Shown here: positions 33,714 through 42,981 of the stretch, in pieces
Layout: each line of letters starts with the position of its first letter
Position numbering within the stretch: the first letter of the stretch is position 1
Source of the DNA: Faecalibacterium sp. I3-3-89
GTDB taxonomy: Bacteria > Bacillota > Clostridia > Oscillospirales > Ruminococcaceae
Assembly (NCBI RefSeq): GCF_023347275.1
Contig: NZ_CP094468.1
Span: 62,001 to 126,000, forward strand
Length of the DNA stretch: 64,000 nucleotides
Direction of reading: 5' to 3'
Position numbers and translations under genes: made by a program
The notes under the pieces: generated by a model
Database searches by the model: none
What the model saw: the letters and a program-made list of their open reading frames with translations, nothing else
Told to the model about the DNA's origin: nothing

Positions 33714-36700
33714 TTATACCTCCAATTCCTTTGTCTTTTCCCGTGGCGGTGTTTGCTTGCTCTGCTCCTTTTTTGCGGCATCCAGCTGTGCCCGGATGGA
33801 TGGCTTTTTCGGCTTGGCCGTGTGGGACTTCTTGGCTTTTGGTGCCTTTTCTTCGGCCTTGACTGCGGCGGCAAGGTCCGTCAGAGAGATTTGTTCTCCG
33901 GCTTTTGCTTTGGCCTCCAATTCGCCCAGAGAGGGCGTATTGTTCAGCACGCCATCAATCATATTTTCGTTTTGTTCGGTGGAAAGTTCTGCGGTACGCA
34001 GCGGATTTTCCCGCAAGAACTCCGGCACCTGCTGGAAGCCCACACTGTCGCAGTAGTGGGCGGTGTCCTGCCCATTCTGGTGCAGTACCACCACATCCGA
34101 AACAGACAGTGAGTGTCCCTTGAAATCTGCCGGATGGTCCACGTTGAACGTGCGGTAGAGGTCCTCCAACGTGGTGCCAGCAGCCAGCGGCGCGGCGTAA
34201 ACCTCCGTATAGTTGGCCTTGTCCACGGACAAACCAGCGGCCTGCAGGCGGTCGTAGGGCTCAAAACGGTAATCGCGGGTGGAATCTTCATTGCGCAGCT
34301 GGTAGATGGAAAAGCTGTCCTGCTGCGGTGCTTCAAAGCCTGCCGCTGCGTATTCCTCTACGGTCATTCCAGCATCGGCAGCTTCCTGCGCGATCTCGGC
34401 CTGTACCTGTGCCTTATAGTCCTGCAAGGTCTGGTCAAAGTCGGCCAGCTTGGGCGGTTCCGGCAAGTCATACTGGCCTTGGTTGAGCAGCGGGCGGCAG
34501 TCCTGCACATAGGCCACAACAGCGTTGTAATAGGCCGCCTGTTCCGGCGAAATGTTCTGCCCCTCCTGCAAAGCGGTGGCGGCGGTCTGCTCCATAGCGG
34601 AAAGATTGCAATGTTGTTTGAGGTACGGGATAAACTCGGTCAGCACCATTTCCCGCTCTGCCTTGTCTTGTTCCCACGCTTCCGGGCCTTTGTTGTGCAG
34701 AACAAAATTTTTCCAGTTCTCGTCCTTGGCGTAGTATTCGTGGTAGTTCTGGATATGCTGAACCAAAGAACCCTCTCCGTCACCAAAATCTTGCCGTCCC
34801 TCGTAGTTGTCGGGCTGGCCGTTCAGGGTAAAATCAATACGGAATGCGGTCTTGTCGTACCAGCCGCCCGTGTAGCCGTCCTTTTCCCGGTCCGTGTGCT
34901 GGGCGGTGTCCAGTTTTTCAAAAACTCGGTTTGCCACGGACAGCGGCATGATTTCGCCGTCCTGCAGCTTGTCGCTTTCACTCCACAGAACCGTGACCGT
35001 AGGCTCTGCGGCGGGGTCTGGAATTTTAATGGGCGTGGGAATTTCGTTTGCCTTTTCCGCCGCCTCTTGGAACGCCGCCAGCTTGTCGCCCAACAGGACT
35101 TCCGACACTGCGGCTGTCTGCCCCAGCAGATTAAGTGCTTCCTGCCCGGCATCTGGCAGGGTCAGACCGGGCGCGTCCAACTGCCCGCCGTCCAGAGCTT
35201 TATTGTCCGGGCCGTACAGGGTGTAGTCATAGCCGGAATCGCAGGTCTGGATGAACAGGATACTGCCGTTATCCAATGCAAATGCGGCCTCCTGTGCAGC
35301 GGAAAGGTCTGCTTCCCGCTGCTGGCGCAGCTCTGCCAGATGTTCGTCCAGCGCAGAGATCAGTTCATGGGCTGCGCTGCGGATAACTTCCAGAGAGGCT
35401 TTCAGTTCCGCCAGTTCCCGGCCCGAACTCCACCCAGCCACATAGCCAAACGAATACTCAGACGTGTCCAGCCCATAGTGCTGGCAGACAGTATAGGCCA
35501 CGCTTTCGGCCTGCACCTCGCGGGTGCGGCTGTCCGGGCGGTTGGTCTGTTCCGGGTCGTTGGGGTCGATGGCGTGGAGCTTGGCATGGGCAATCTCGTG
35601 GATGGCCGTCTTGATGGTCTGTAACTGGCTCATGCCCTCTTGGATGGCAATGCGGTTGTCGAGAAGATGAAAGTAACCATGCGCCCCGCCCTCGATGTCC
35701 TCAAACCCGATGGGTACCGGGGATGCCTGCTCCAATGCCTTGAAAAAATCTTGGTAGTCCTGCACGCTGCCGGACAGTTCATTCACCGCGATAGAGGGCA
35801 GAGGTGCGCCCTCGGTCTGGCTGACATCGAACACGGACACCACCTTGAACGCCGGAATCTGTACCGTTTTTTCCTCGGTCAGCGGCTTGCCGTCCTTGTC
35901 CAGAATCGGCTTGCCCTGTTCGTCCAGCTTTTCCATCTTCTGCTTGACCTTGTACGGCGCAGGAGCCAGAATCTTGATGCCTTTTTCGCCTTTCTTTACG
36001 GTGCGGTGGAACGTGTCTTTCCACTTGTTGAAGCCCGCCACCAGCTGCCCGCCCTGCATGGCGATCAGCAAGGTGTTGTTGAAGCTGTAATTGTGGAATT
36101 TCGCCATCGTGGTGAGGTAGGCCTTGTAGCGGTCACTGTCGAATAATTCTTGAATGCCTGTTTCCAGCCGGTCCGTGATTTCTTTCATGCGTTCCGCGCT
36201 GTCCTTGCCGTTTAGGATAATGGGAATAACTTTCTGCGGTTCCGTTTCAGGCTGAACAGGTGGCGGGATGTTGGCCGAATCTCGCAAAACTTCCGGCGCA
36301 GGAAAGGACAGTACCCGGTATTCCTCCGGCACAGGCTGGCCCTCGTGGACTTTCTGCCACTCGTCCCCGCTTTTGACAAGGTAGCCGTACTGGGTGAACG
36401 CACCCTGTTCCTGCTGAGCCACATACCGGCCAAACTGTGCCGTGTCGATGCCGCCTTTCCATTCTTCCGGCATATCCACCATGCCGGAGCGATTCAGGTA
36501 GTAATCTCCTAGCTGGGCAGGCCCGTGCACATCCGGCAGATGCACATAGTAGTCCACGTTTTCGGGAAAGTCGGTGATTCTCCCGATGCTGAAAAGCTCA
36601 CTCTGCGGGGCTTGCAAAGCGGCGTTCAGCTCTGCGCGTTCCCCGGCAGAAAGCGCTTCCAGCCGTGCGGCAAGAAAGTTCAGCTCGTCCACATTGGATG

Positions 36701-36908
36701 CCAGCACCATGTTGTAGGGGATGGCAAAACGCTTTTCTTCCTCGGCAAAATAGCCGGAAATGAAAAGGCCCTGCGGATTATCGGACGAAATGCCGATTTG
36801 CCGCAGGGCCGCTTGTACCTGTTCGGTTGTAGTGGGCAGGTCCAGCCAGACGCCATCCCTGCCTTGCTGCTGCCGATTTTGCAGCTGGATGGAAAATAAT
36901 TCGCTCAT
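33714..36908 (-). CDS. Giant ArdA-ArdC-protease-YodL antirestriction protein
   Basis: 1064 residues, several fused modules. The N-terminal about 190 residues resemble ArdA (ISGYFAEEEKRFAIPYNMVL; YYLNRSGMVDMPEEW). Residues about 250-350 are ArdC-N (FHNYSFNNTLLIAMQGG; FNKWKDTFHRTVKKGEKGIK). A zincin motif HEIAHAKLH follows. The middle contains a segment with GYTGGWYDKTAFRIDFTLNG, and the C-terminal part a YodL-like domain (FEPYDRLQAAGLSVDKANYT). Such proteins enter the recipient early and are thought to protect incoming DNA. Domain calls are from pattern memory. Confidence 0.75.
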   Translation of the reverse strand: MSELFSIQLQNRQQQGRDGVWLDLPTTTEQVQAALRQIGISSDNPQGLFISGYFAEEEKRFAIPYNMVLASNVDELNFLAARLEALSAGERAELNAALQAPQSELFSIGRITDFPENVDYYVHLPDVHGPAQLGDYYLNRSGMVDMPEEWKGGIDTAQFGRYVAQQEQGAFTQYGYLVKSGDEWQKVHEGQPVPEEYRVLSFPAPEVLRDSANIPPPVQPETEPQKVIPIILNGKDSAERMKEITDRLETGIQELFDSDRYKAYLTTMAKFHNYSFNNTLLIAMQGGQLVAGFNKWKDTFHRTVKKGEKGIKILAPAPYKVKQKMEKLDEQGKPILDKDGKPLTEEKTVQIPAFKVVSVFDVSQTEGAPLPSIAVNELSGSVQDYQDFFKALEQASPVPIGFEDIEGGAHGYFHLLDNRIAIQEGMSQLQTIKTAIHEIAHAKLHAIDPNDPEQTNRPDSRTREVQAESVAYTVCQHYGLDTSEYSFGYVAGWSSGRELAELKASLEVIRSAAHELISALDEHLAELRQQREADLSAAQEAAFALDNGSILFIQTCDSGYDYTLYGPDNKALDGGQLDAPGLTLPDAGQEALNLLGQTAAVSEVLLGDKLAAFQEAAEKANEIPTPIKIPDPAAEPTVTVLWSESDKLQDGEIMPLSVANRVFEKLDTAQHTDREKDGYTGGWYDKTAFRIDFTLNGQPDNYEGRQDFGDGEGSLVQHIQNYHEYYAKDENWKNFVLHNKGPEAWEQDKAEREMVLTEFIPYLKQHCNLSAMEQTAATALQEGQNISPEQAAYYNAVVAYVQDCRPLLNQGQYDLPEPPKLADFDQTLQDYKAQVQAEIAQEAADAGMTVEEYAAAGFEAPQQDSFSIYQLRNEDSTRDYRFEPYDRLQAAGLSVDKANYTEVYAAPLAAGTTLEDLYRTFNVDHPADFKGHSLSVSDVVVLHQNGQDTAHYCDSVGFQQVPEFLRENPLRTAELSTEQNENMIDGVLNNTPSLGELEAKAKAGEQISLTDLAAAVKAEEKAPKAKKSHTAKPKKPSIRAQLDAAKKEQSKQTPPREKTKELEV

Positions 36909-37006
36909 TTGGTCACACTCCTTTTTTGCTATCCTACGGATAGAGAGAGCCGGTTATGGCAAAATGAATGCTTCACTTTACCATAACCGGCCCTCGTATT
37001 TTTGCC

Positions 37007-39124
37007 TTACTCTTTGCGCTCTACCCGGTAATTGACGTACTTGCCTCCCGTATCTGCCAGAAGCACCGTTGCATCATAGGTTTTGCCTGTCTTTTCGGAA
37101 TAGAGGCCCTTGACCTTTGCCTTACCGTTTTTGAGCAGAGCAGCGGCGATCTTCGGTGTGAACGCCTTTTTGCGCTGCTCAAAGAAGCGGTCATTCTTCC
37201 ACATCACGAACTGACAGCCACGGTTCCCGCAGTAAAAATTCTTTTTACCCTCATAGACGTTTTCACCGCACCGGGGACACTTGCCGATGATGACCCGTTC
37301 CGACTGAAATAAGTTCTGCTTGTCCGCGCTGATGCAGGAATAAGTCTTGACCAACTGGCACACCTGTGCCTCGATTTCGGCCATGAACTCGTCCGGGTCT
37401 GCCTTGCCTTTGGCAATCTCGGTCAGGCGGTTTTCCCATTCAGCAGTCAGAGCGGGAGAGGTCAGGCTTTCCGGCAGAACCACCGCCAGATTGATGCCGT
37501 CCTTGGTGGGGACAAGCTGTTTGCCTTTGCGCTGCACAAAGCCCATTTGCACCAGCTTTTCCAGAATCGCGGCACGGGTGGCGGGCGTACCCAGCCCCTT
37601 GCGTTCCGCTTGGCCCAGGCCACCCTCTCTTGCTCCTGCAGAGCAATTCACCTTGTCCTCCGGCATATCCTCGGCCCCGGCCCGCTCCATTGCTGACAGG
37701 AGCGTATCTTCGGTGTAGGCTTTCGGCGGGGACGTGAAGTGTTCCGAAACGTCCGCTGTCACGAAAAAACTCTGCCCCTCGGCCAGTTTCGGCAGGGCGT
37801 TCAAAACTTCTTCCTCGGTGTCGGCTTTCAGGGTGGAACGGAACCGCTGGTCGATTCCTTTCCAACCGGGGACAAGTACAGTCTTTCCTTTGGCGGCGAA
37901 CTCGTTCCCTGCACAGGAGAACACAGCCGTCACAGTTTCGTACTCATGGGGCGCGGCTATCGTGCAGAGCAGTTTGGAGCAGACAAGGTTCATCAGCTTG
38001 CATTCACTCTCGGCAAGACCAGTGAAACCCTGCTTTACAAATTCGGACGTGGGGATGATGGCGTGGTGGTCCGATACCTTTTTGCTGTTCAGAATCCGGC
38101 CCACTTCCGGGGTCAAGTCAAGCCCTTGGGCAAAGGGCAGCAGCCCCAGCAGGTCAGACACAAGATGTTGTGCTGTCTGGCCCATATCCTCGGTCAGATA
38201 TTGGCTGTCCGTGCGGGGATAGGTCAGCAGTTTCTTTTCGTAAAGCTGCTGGGCGTAATCAAGGGTCTGTTTTGCGGTAAAACCGAACAGACGGTTTGCT
38301 TCCCGCTGCAAGGTGGTCAGGTCATAGAGCTTAGGCGGCTGTTCTGCCTTTCTCTCACGCTTGATAGAAGTACAGATGGCAGATGTTCCGGCACAAGTAG
38401 CTTTCAAAGTGTTGGCCTCGTCCATGCTGGCAATGCGCCCACTGTCCGCTTTCAAGCTGCCGGACTGGATGCCGACCGTGTAATACTTTTCTTTTTGGAA
38501 GCGCAGAATTTTTGCATCCCGGTCCACCAGCATTTTCAGTGTCGGGGTCTGCACCCGGCCCACCGTCAGGGTCTTGTGGTACAGCACCGAAAACAGCCGC
38601 GTTGCGTTGATGCCCACCAGCCAATCCGCCTTTGCACGGCAGAGGGCCGATTGATACAGAGCATCATAATCCGAATCCGGGCGCAGGTTTGCGAAGCCCT
38701 CCCGGATAGCGGCATCCTCCATGCTGGAAATCCAGAGCCGCTTCACAGGTTTTGTGCAACCGGCCATTTGGTAGACGAAACGGAAAATCAGTTCTCCCTC
38801 CCGGCCTGCATCGGTCGCGGCGGTCACACTGTCCACATCCGGGCGGTTGAGCAGGGCGCGGACGATTTCAAACTGCTGTTTCTTCTCGTCCGGGACGATG
38901 AACTGCCACGGCTGGGGCAGGATGGGCAAATCATCATACCGCCACTTACAGTATTTTTCATCGTACTGGTCCGCCTCGGCAAAGGACACCAGATGCCCGA
39001 TGCACCAGCTGACAAGATACCCGCCGCCCTGCCAGTAGCCGTTTTGCTTTTCATCGGCCCCGATCACGGTGGCAATGCTGCGGGCAACACTGGGCTTTTC
39101 GGCAATCACCAGCTGAACGCTCAT
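37007..39124 (-). CDS. topB: Type IA DNA topoisomerase III, element-borne
   Basis: A 705-residue topoisomerase. The TOPRIM N-terminus (LVIAEKPSVARSIATVIGAD), an acidic triad region with TDAGREGELIFR, and the catalytic Tyr in LLTYPRTDSQYL are all present. A C-terminal zinc ribbon holds CPRCGENVYEG and YCGNRGCQF. Conjugative-element topoisomerases of this type relax DNA during transfer. Its start overlaps the DUF4366 stop (ATGA). Confidence 0.92.
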   Translation of the reverse strand: MSVQLVIAEKPSVARSIATVIGADEKQNGYWQGGGYLVSWCIGHLVSFAEADQYDEKYCKWRYDDLPILPQPWQFIVPDEKKQQFEIVRALLNRPDVDSVTAATDAGREGELIFRFVYQMAGCTKPVKRLWISSMEDAAIREGFANLRPDSDYDALYQSALCRAKADWLVGINATRLFSVLYHKTLTVGRVQTPTLKMLVDRDAKILRFQKEKYYTVGIQSGSLKADSGRIASMDEANTLKATCAGTSAICTSIKRERKAEQPPKLYDLTTLQREANRLFGFTAKQTLDYAQQLYEKKLLTYPRTDSQYLTEDMGQTAQHLVSDLLGLLPFAQGLDLTPEVGRILNSKKVSDHHAIIPTSEFVKQGFTGLAESECKLMNLVCSKLLCTIAAPHEYETVTAVFSCAGNEFAAKGKTVLVPGWKGIDQRFRSTLKADTEEEVLNALPKLAEGQSFFVTADVSEHFTSPPKAYTEDTLLSAMERAGAEDMPEDKVNCSAGAREGGLGQAERKGLGTPATRAAILEKLVQMGFVQRKGKQLVPTKDGINLAVVLPESLTSPALTAEWENRLTEIAKGKADPDEFMAEIEAQVCQLVKTYSCISADKQNLFQSERVIIGKCPRCGENVYEGKKNFYCGNRGCQFVMWKNDRFFEQRKKAFTPKIAAALLKNGKAKVKGLYSEKTGKTYDATVLLADTGGKYVNYRVERKE

Positions 39125-39843
39125 GTTTCGTCCTCCTGTCCGTTCTCCGAATGAATCTCGATTTCAGCCGGTTCCTCGTCTGCATCTTCGTCCTCGCCAA
39201 AATCGTATTCGTCCAGATCATCGTGCCCGGTGGTGTCGGCCTTGGGTTTGCGGAACTTGAAATAATAGAGGGCCGCGCCGCCGCCCGCCAGAGCCAGCAC
39301 CAGCAGGATTATCAGACTGCCCATGTTGGACTTGGACTTTTCCTGCGGCGTTTCGGTGTCGGTTTTCACCGCTTCCGGGGCCGTGCAGTTGCGCAGGCTC
39401 TTTTCACACAAGGGGCAGTTTTCGTTGACGTTTCCGGCCTCACATTTCACCGTGCAGGTGCAGACTTCGGCAGTCTGCGGTTCTTCATCCAGCAGGGCCA
39501 GCAAGTCGGCATCGTCCACTTGGTTCAGGAAGTGAACGGACGTTTCCTTGTCCTCGTTGGCACGGTCAATGAGAATGTAAAAATAATTCCCGGCCTTGGT
39601 GGTCACTGTGATAAGCTGTTTGTCCCCGTAGAAATCATCCACCAGTGTTGCGTTGCCTTTGGGCGTGATAGGTACACCCTCCGGCTCCATGCCGCCCGTG
39701 GTGGGTTCTTCTTCGATAATCTCCGGCAGAGGTTCCGGGGCCGGGTCAGAGCCGCTTGCAAAGGCGGGCATGGAGAACGAGCAGAGGCAGAGCAGGATAG
39801 CCAGCAGCCCAGCTGCAAAACGGCGGTTCCAATCAGGTTTCAT
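39121..39843 (-). CDS. DUF4366 membrane protein
   Basis: About 240 residues. A signal peptide (LLAILLCLCSFSMPAFA), an extracellular domain with ITVTTKAGNYFYILIDRAN and a Cys-rich segment (CTCTVKCEAGNVNENCPLCE), one C-terminal membrane helix (LIILLVLALAGGGAALYYF) and an acidic tail. It is known only as a conserved gene of Clostridia conjugation modules. The start is taken at 39843 (MKPDWNRR), overlapping the DUF4315 stop by 11 bp. Confidence 0.82.
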   Translation of the reverse strand: MKPDWNRRFAAGLLAILLCLCSFSMPAFASGSDPAPEPLPEIIEEEPTTGGMEPEGVPITPKGNATLVDDFYGDKQLITVTTKAGNYFYILIDRANEDKETSVHFLNQVDDADLLALLDEEPQTAEVCTCTVKCEAGNVNENCPLCEKSLRNCTAPEAVKTDTETPQEKSKSNMGSLIILLVLALAGGGAALYYFKFRKPKADTTGHDDLDEYDFGEDEDADEEPAEIEIHSENGQEDET

Positions 39844-40084
39844 CGGCGGCATCCTCCTGTTTATGGTACGGGGTGACGGTGGGCGTGGCATTCAGCGCAC
39901 CGCTGCGCAGGAAGGCTGCAAACTCGTCCGGTGTCATGTTCATACTGCGCACCAGCTGAATGATTTGAAGATTTTCCTGTTCGGTCTTTGCAGCTTCCAG
40001 TTCTTTCAACTGCTGCTGGTATTCGCTGATTTTTTCTTTGAGCCGTTCAATGTCGCGCTCAATGCGGGAAAGTCTTTTTGCCAT
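39833..40084 (-). CDS. DUF4315 family protein
   Basis: An 83-residue protein with an N-terminal coiled coil (RIERDIERLKEKISEYQQQL) and a C-terminal VRSMNMTPDEFAAFLRSG motif typical of DUF4315. Unknown role; conserved between NlpC/P60 and DUF4366 genes in Tn1549-type conjugation operons. Confidence 0.85.
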   Translation of the reverse strand: MAKRLSRIERDIERLKEKISEYQQQLKELEAAKTEQENLQIIQLVRSMNMTPDEFAAFLRSGALNATPTVTPYHKQEDAADET

Positions 40085-40102
40085 ACAAAATCCTTTCTGG
40101 CG

Positions 40103-42088
40103 TCACGGTAAACGCCCATAGCTGTAAAAATGTTCTTGCCAATATTTCGAGTTGAGGTTTGTGTAAGAGATCGGGTCGCCGCAGTGCAGCATGATGGAAT
40201 TGCCCACATAGATACCGCAATGGCTCACGCCGGGGGTATCGTAGGTTCCCTTGAAAAACACAAGGTCGCCCGGTTTGACCTGTGCGGCCGAAACAGGAGT
40301 ACAGAAGTTGTAAAGGCCCTGTGCGGTCTGACGGCCCACGTTCCAGCCGGAGTGATTCAGCACCCACGAAATGTAGCCGCTGCAATCAAAGCTGGTGCTG
40401 GGCGAACTGCCGCCCCACACATACGGGTAGCCAATGTACTTGGTTGCTTCCTCCATCATGGCAGCGAACTTATCATCTTTGAGAGCTTCCGGGGGAACAT
40501 CGTAGTAGGTGGGCTGCTTGATGGTGGACGCATTGGGGTACTGTGCCTGCCCGAACAAATCCGGCCGGTTGCCCAGCGTGCGCATATAGAGCGAATAGGC
40601 ACTAAGCTGTTCCTCGGTCAGTACTTCCACAGGCAGATGAGATAAATCCTTGTTCTTCAGCTTGACCGTGCAGATGTAGTATTCATACGGTTCTTGGTAG
40701 GTGATAACTTGCGGCACACCATACGGGCCAATAATGACCATCATTTTTGTACGGTAACGTATCTGCATGGTCACAGTCTCGGTCAGGATGTACTGCTTTT
40801 CAAAGAGCATTTCAAGTTCGCCCTGCACCTCGGCCAGTGTGAACACGCCGTCATGCAGCGCGGACAAAATCGAGATCAGCACATAGGGGTCATGCTCGAT
40901 TTCATCCAGATAAAAATGATACTCGTCATAGTTGTGGGTGGCCTCGTAGGTGTCGAGATACCGTTGCAGCTTTTGTTCCAGCTTGGCATAAGCCTTCTCT
41001 GCACCCAGCATATCCTTGTCCTTGGAAAAATAAGAAGATGCCGTCACGCCGGTCCCAGCGGTGCCCGCCATCACCGTGCAGGACTGCAAGCCCGTTATCA
41101 AGAGCAGAGCCAGCAGACCGAACACCGCCACGATCAGAATGGTTTTCCAGTTCTGGGCCGCAAATTCGGCCACCCGTTCGCCGCCTTCGGCTGCCAGCTT
41201 TGTTACCCGGAAACCATTTTCTGCGGTAGTGGCTGCACCCTGTGCGGCGGCTTGTCCGGCCTGCCGTGCAGCTTTGGCGTACTGTTGCTTGATACGCTGT
41301 TTCTGCCACATCCGGGAAATGGGATTGCTGGCGGACTGCGCGATCTGCGGATTGTCCCGCAAAGATTTCTGGTAAAAGTATTCTGCATTGGCAGACATGA
41401 GCTGACGCTCTGCCTTTTCCACGGCCTTGTAGGGCTTCATCTTGTGGTGCCGGATGCCGCTGCGGATGGCTTTGGCGGTCTGACGCTCCACCAGTTCTTC
41501 ACCTTTGTGGCCACCCTCCACACCCACATTTTCGTGTTCGACTTCATGGATTTTTCCGTGAGCGAACAGCAATGCTTCCGATAGCGGGCGGCTGGCCGGG
41601 TTTGGTTTCAGGCTGGGTGGGCCTTTGTCCTGCTGCTCAAAACGCAGGGTGAATTTTGCCTTGCCGCTGGCTGCATCGTAGACTTTTCCCTTGACCGGAA
41701 CACGCTTTTTCGGCAGAGAGGCGCGGGCTGCATCCAGTTTGTCGGCTTTCGCTTCCGCCTTTTGGATGTACGGCTGCAACGCCGGGTCTGCCCGTTCTTC
41801 CTCGGTCAATTCCAAACGGGCAGCGGAACGGTGCAGGCCATCTTCGCTTTCGGCGGTGGCCGCTGTTTCTGCTGCCTTTTTCGCTTTCTTTTTATTTTTA
41901 TGCCCGTCCTTGATGTCCTCGGCCCGTTCCAGAATTTTTTCGGCCTTGCCCTCGGCATCCGTGGAGTAATCCCGTTCTGCTTCACGAGTAGAAACATTCT
42001 CCACAGTGCCAGTGGCCTGATTTTCCATCACCAGACCATCACGGGTCATGGTCTGGGTGACTTTGGCTTTTGCCTGCAATTCTTTCAA
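40103..42088 (-). CDS. NlpC/P60 (CD1108-type) conjugation hydrolase
   Basis: 661 residues. A long charged N-terminus, one membrane helix (TILIVAVFGLLALLLITGLQ, near residue 320), then an extracellular region ending in an NlpC/P60 cell-wall peptidase: GYPYVWGGSSPSTSFDCSGY (catalytic Cys), HCGIYVGN (His). It is thought to open peptidoglycan for the transfer channel, a VirB1-like role. The start is TTG at 42088, overlapping the methylase stop (TTGA), with GGGAGG upstream. Confidence 0.87.
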   Translation of the reverse strand: MKELQAKAKVTQTMTRDGLVMENQATGTVENVSTREAERDYSTDAEGKAEKILERAEDIKDGHKNKKKAKKAAETAATAESEDGLHRSAARLELTEEERADPALQPYIQKAEAKADKLDAARASLPKKRVPVKGKVYDAASGKAKFTLRFEQQDKGPPSLKPNPASRPLSEALLFAHGKIHEVEHENVGVEGGHKGEELVERQTAKAIRSGIRHHKMKPYKAVEKAERQLMSANAEYFYQKSLRDNPQIAQSASNPISRMWQKQRIKQQYAKAARQAGQAAAQGAATTAENGFRVTKLAAEGGERVAEFAAQNWKTILIVAVFGLLALLLITGLQSCTVMAGTAGTGVTASSYFSKDKDMLGAEKAYAKLEQKLQRYLDTYEATHNYDEYHFYLDEIEHDPYVLISILSALHDGVFTLAEVQGELEMLFEKQYILTETVTMQIRYRTKMMVIIGPYGVPQVITYQEPYEYYICTVKLKNKDLSHLPVEVLTEEQLSAYSLYMRTLGNRPDLFGQAQYPNASTIKQPTYYDVPPEALKDDKFAAMMEEATKYIGYPYVWGGSSPSTSFDCSGYISWVLNHSGWNVGRQTAQGLYNFCTPVSAAQVKPGDLVFFKGTYDTPGVSHCGIYVGNSIMLHCGDPISYTNLNSKYWQEHFYSYGRLP

Positions 42089-42981
42089 AGTTCTTCACCT
42101 CCCATCGGACAGCGGCCCGTTTCAATGTCCGCAATATATTTGAGAATCGGGAACACCTGCGGCGGCGAAACTGCATTGCCCAGTGTTTTCATCCGCTTGC
42201 TGCGGTTCGGCACATCTTCGGTCAGGCGCGAGATGTCGGCGGGTTCTTCGGCCCAAAGGGAATGTCCGTCCATTTGCGCGGGAAACCCATCAGCCACTCT
42301 ACCCAGTCCGGGTTGAGGTAGGGCTTTTCCAGCGTGGTGGGGGTCATGCGGTAGACCACATGGGAAAGCCGCGCCGTCCACGCCTTGCCATCCTTGTTCA
42401 TCTTGCGGTAACTGCCGTTCGCAGAGATTTGGATGTCCAGCCCCTTGCCCACATCCCCGGTGTCGCTGGCAAGGGGTGTGGGAAGCAGCGGAGCCGATGA
42501 TGAATACCCGTTTCCGTTCGTGCCACGCGCCAACGGCAGCAGCAGGTAATACGAAAACCCGAACATCGTAACCTGCCTGCTCCAAGTCAATGAGCGTTTT
42601 GTCGAGCCCCATACGGAGGAAGCCAGCAACATTTTCTCCAAGCACCCAACGGGGCTGCAATTCCCGGATAACGCGCAGCATTTCGGGCCAGAGGTAGCGT
42701 TCATCGTGGAAGCCGCGCTGCCGCCCTGCGGTGGAGAACGGCTGGCACGGGAAGCCGCCTGAAATGAGGGTGACGGTGCGAAGTCCTGTTTTTTCAAAGA
42801 AAGCCTCCTTTGTTACGGTGGTGATGTCCTGAAAACGGGACACCTCCGGCCAGTGGCTTGCCAGAACAGCGGCGGGAAAGGCCGCCCACTCGCATTGACA
42901 GACAGAGGTGAAACCCGCTGCTTCTGCGGCAAGGTCGATGCCGCCGATGCCGGAAAACAAGCTGAAATGTGTTAGGCTCAT
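42085..42981 (-). CDS. C5 cytosine DNA methyltransferase with compensating frameshifts
   Basis: The N-terminal half is a clear C5 methylase: FSLFSGIGGIDLAAEAAGF, catalytic SGGFPCQPFS, GENVAG. The end also fits (RLTEDVPNRSKRMKTLGNAV). The 85 residues between (42235-42495) do not look like a methylase in this frame. In the adjacent minus frame they read LLPTPLASDTGDVGKGLD and YLNPDWVEWLMGFPRKWTDI, both family hallmarks. One extra base near 42495 and one missing base near 42235 would explain this. The gene overlaps virB4 and the NlpC gene by 4 bp each. Confidence 0.8.
   Translation of the reverse strand: MSLTHFSLFSGIGGIDLAAEAAGFTSVCQCEWAAFPAAVLASHWPEVSRFQDITTVTKEAFFEKTGLRTVTLISGGFPCQPFSTAGRQRGFHDERYLWPEMLRVIRELQPRWVLGENVAGFLRMGLDKTLIDLEQAGYDVRVFVLPAAAVGAWHERKRVFIIGSAASHTPCQRHRGCGQGAGHPNLCERQLPQDEQGWQGVDGAAFPCGLPHDPHHAGKALPQPGLGRVADGFPAQMDGHSLWAEEPADISRLTEDVPNRSKRMKTLGNAVSPPQVFPILKYIADIETGRCPMGGEEL

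Noticed and set aside
34113..35624. 503-codon plus-strand frame
   Set aside because: Antisense shadow of the ArdA-ArdC-YodL gene caused by high GC; Cys/Phe-rich composition without motifs.
37739..39154. 471-codon plus-strand frame
   Set aside because: Antisense to topoisomerase III, which has clear catalytic motifs.
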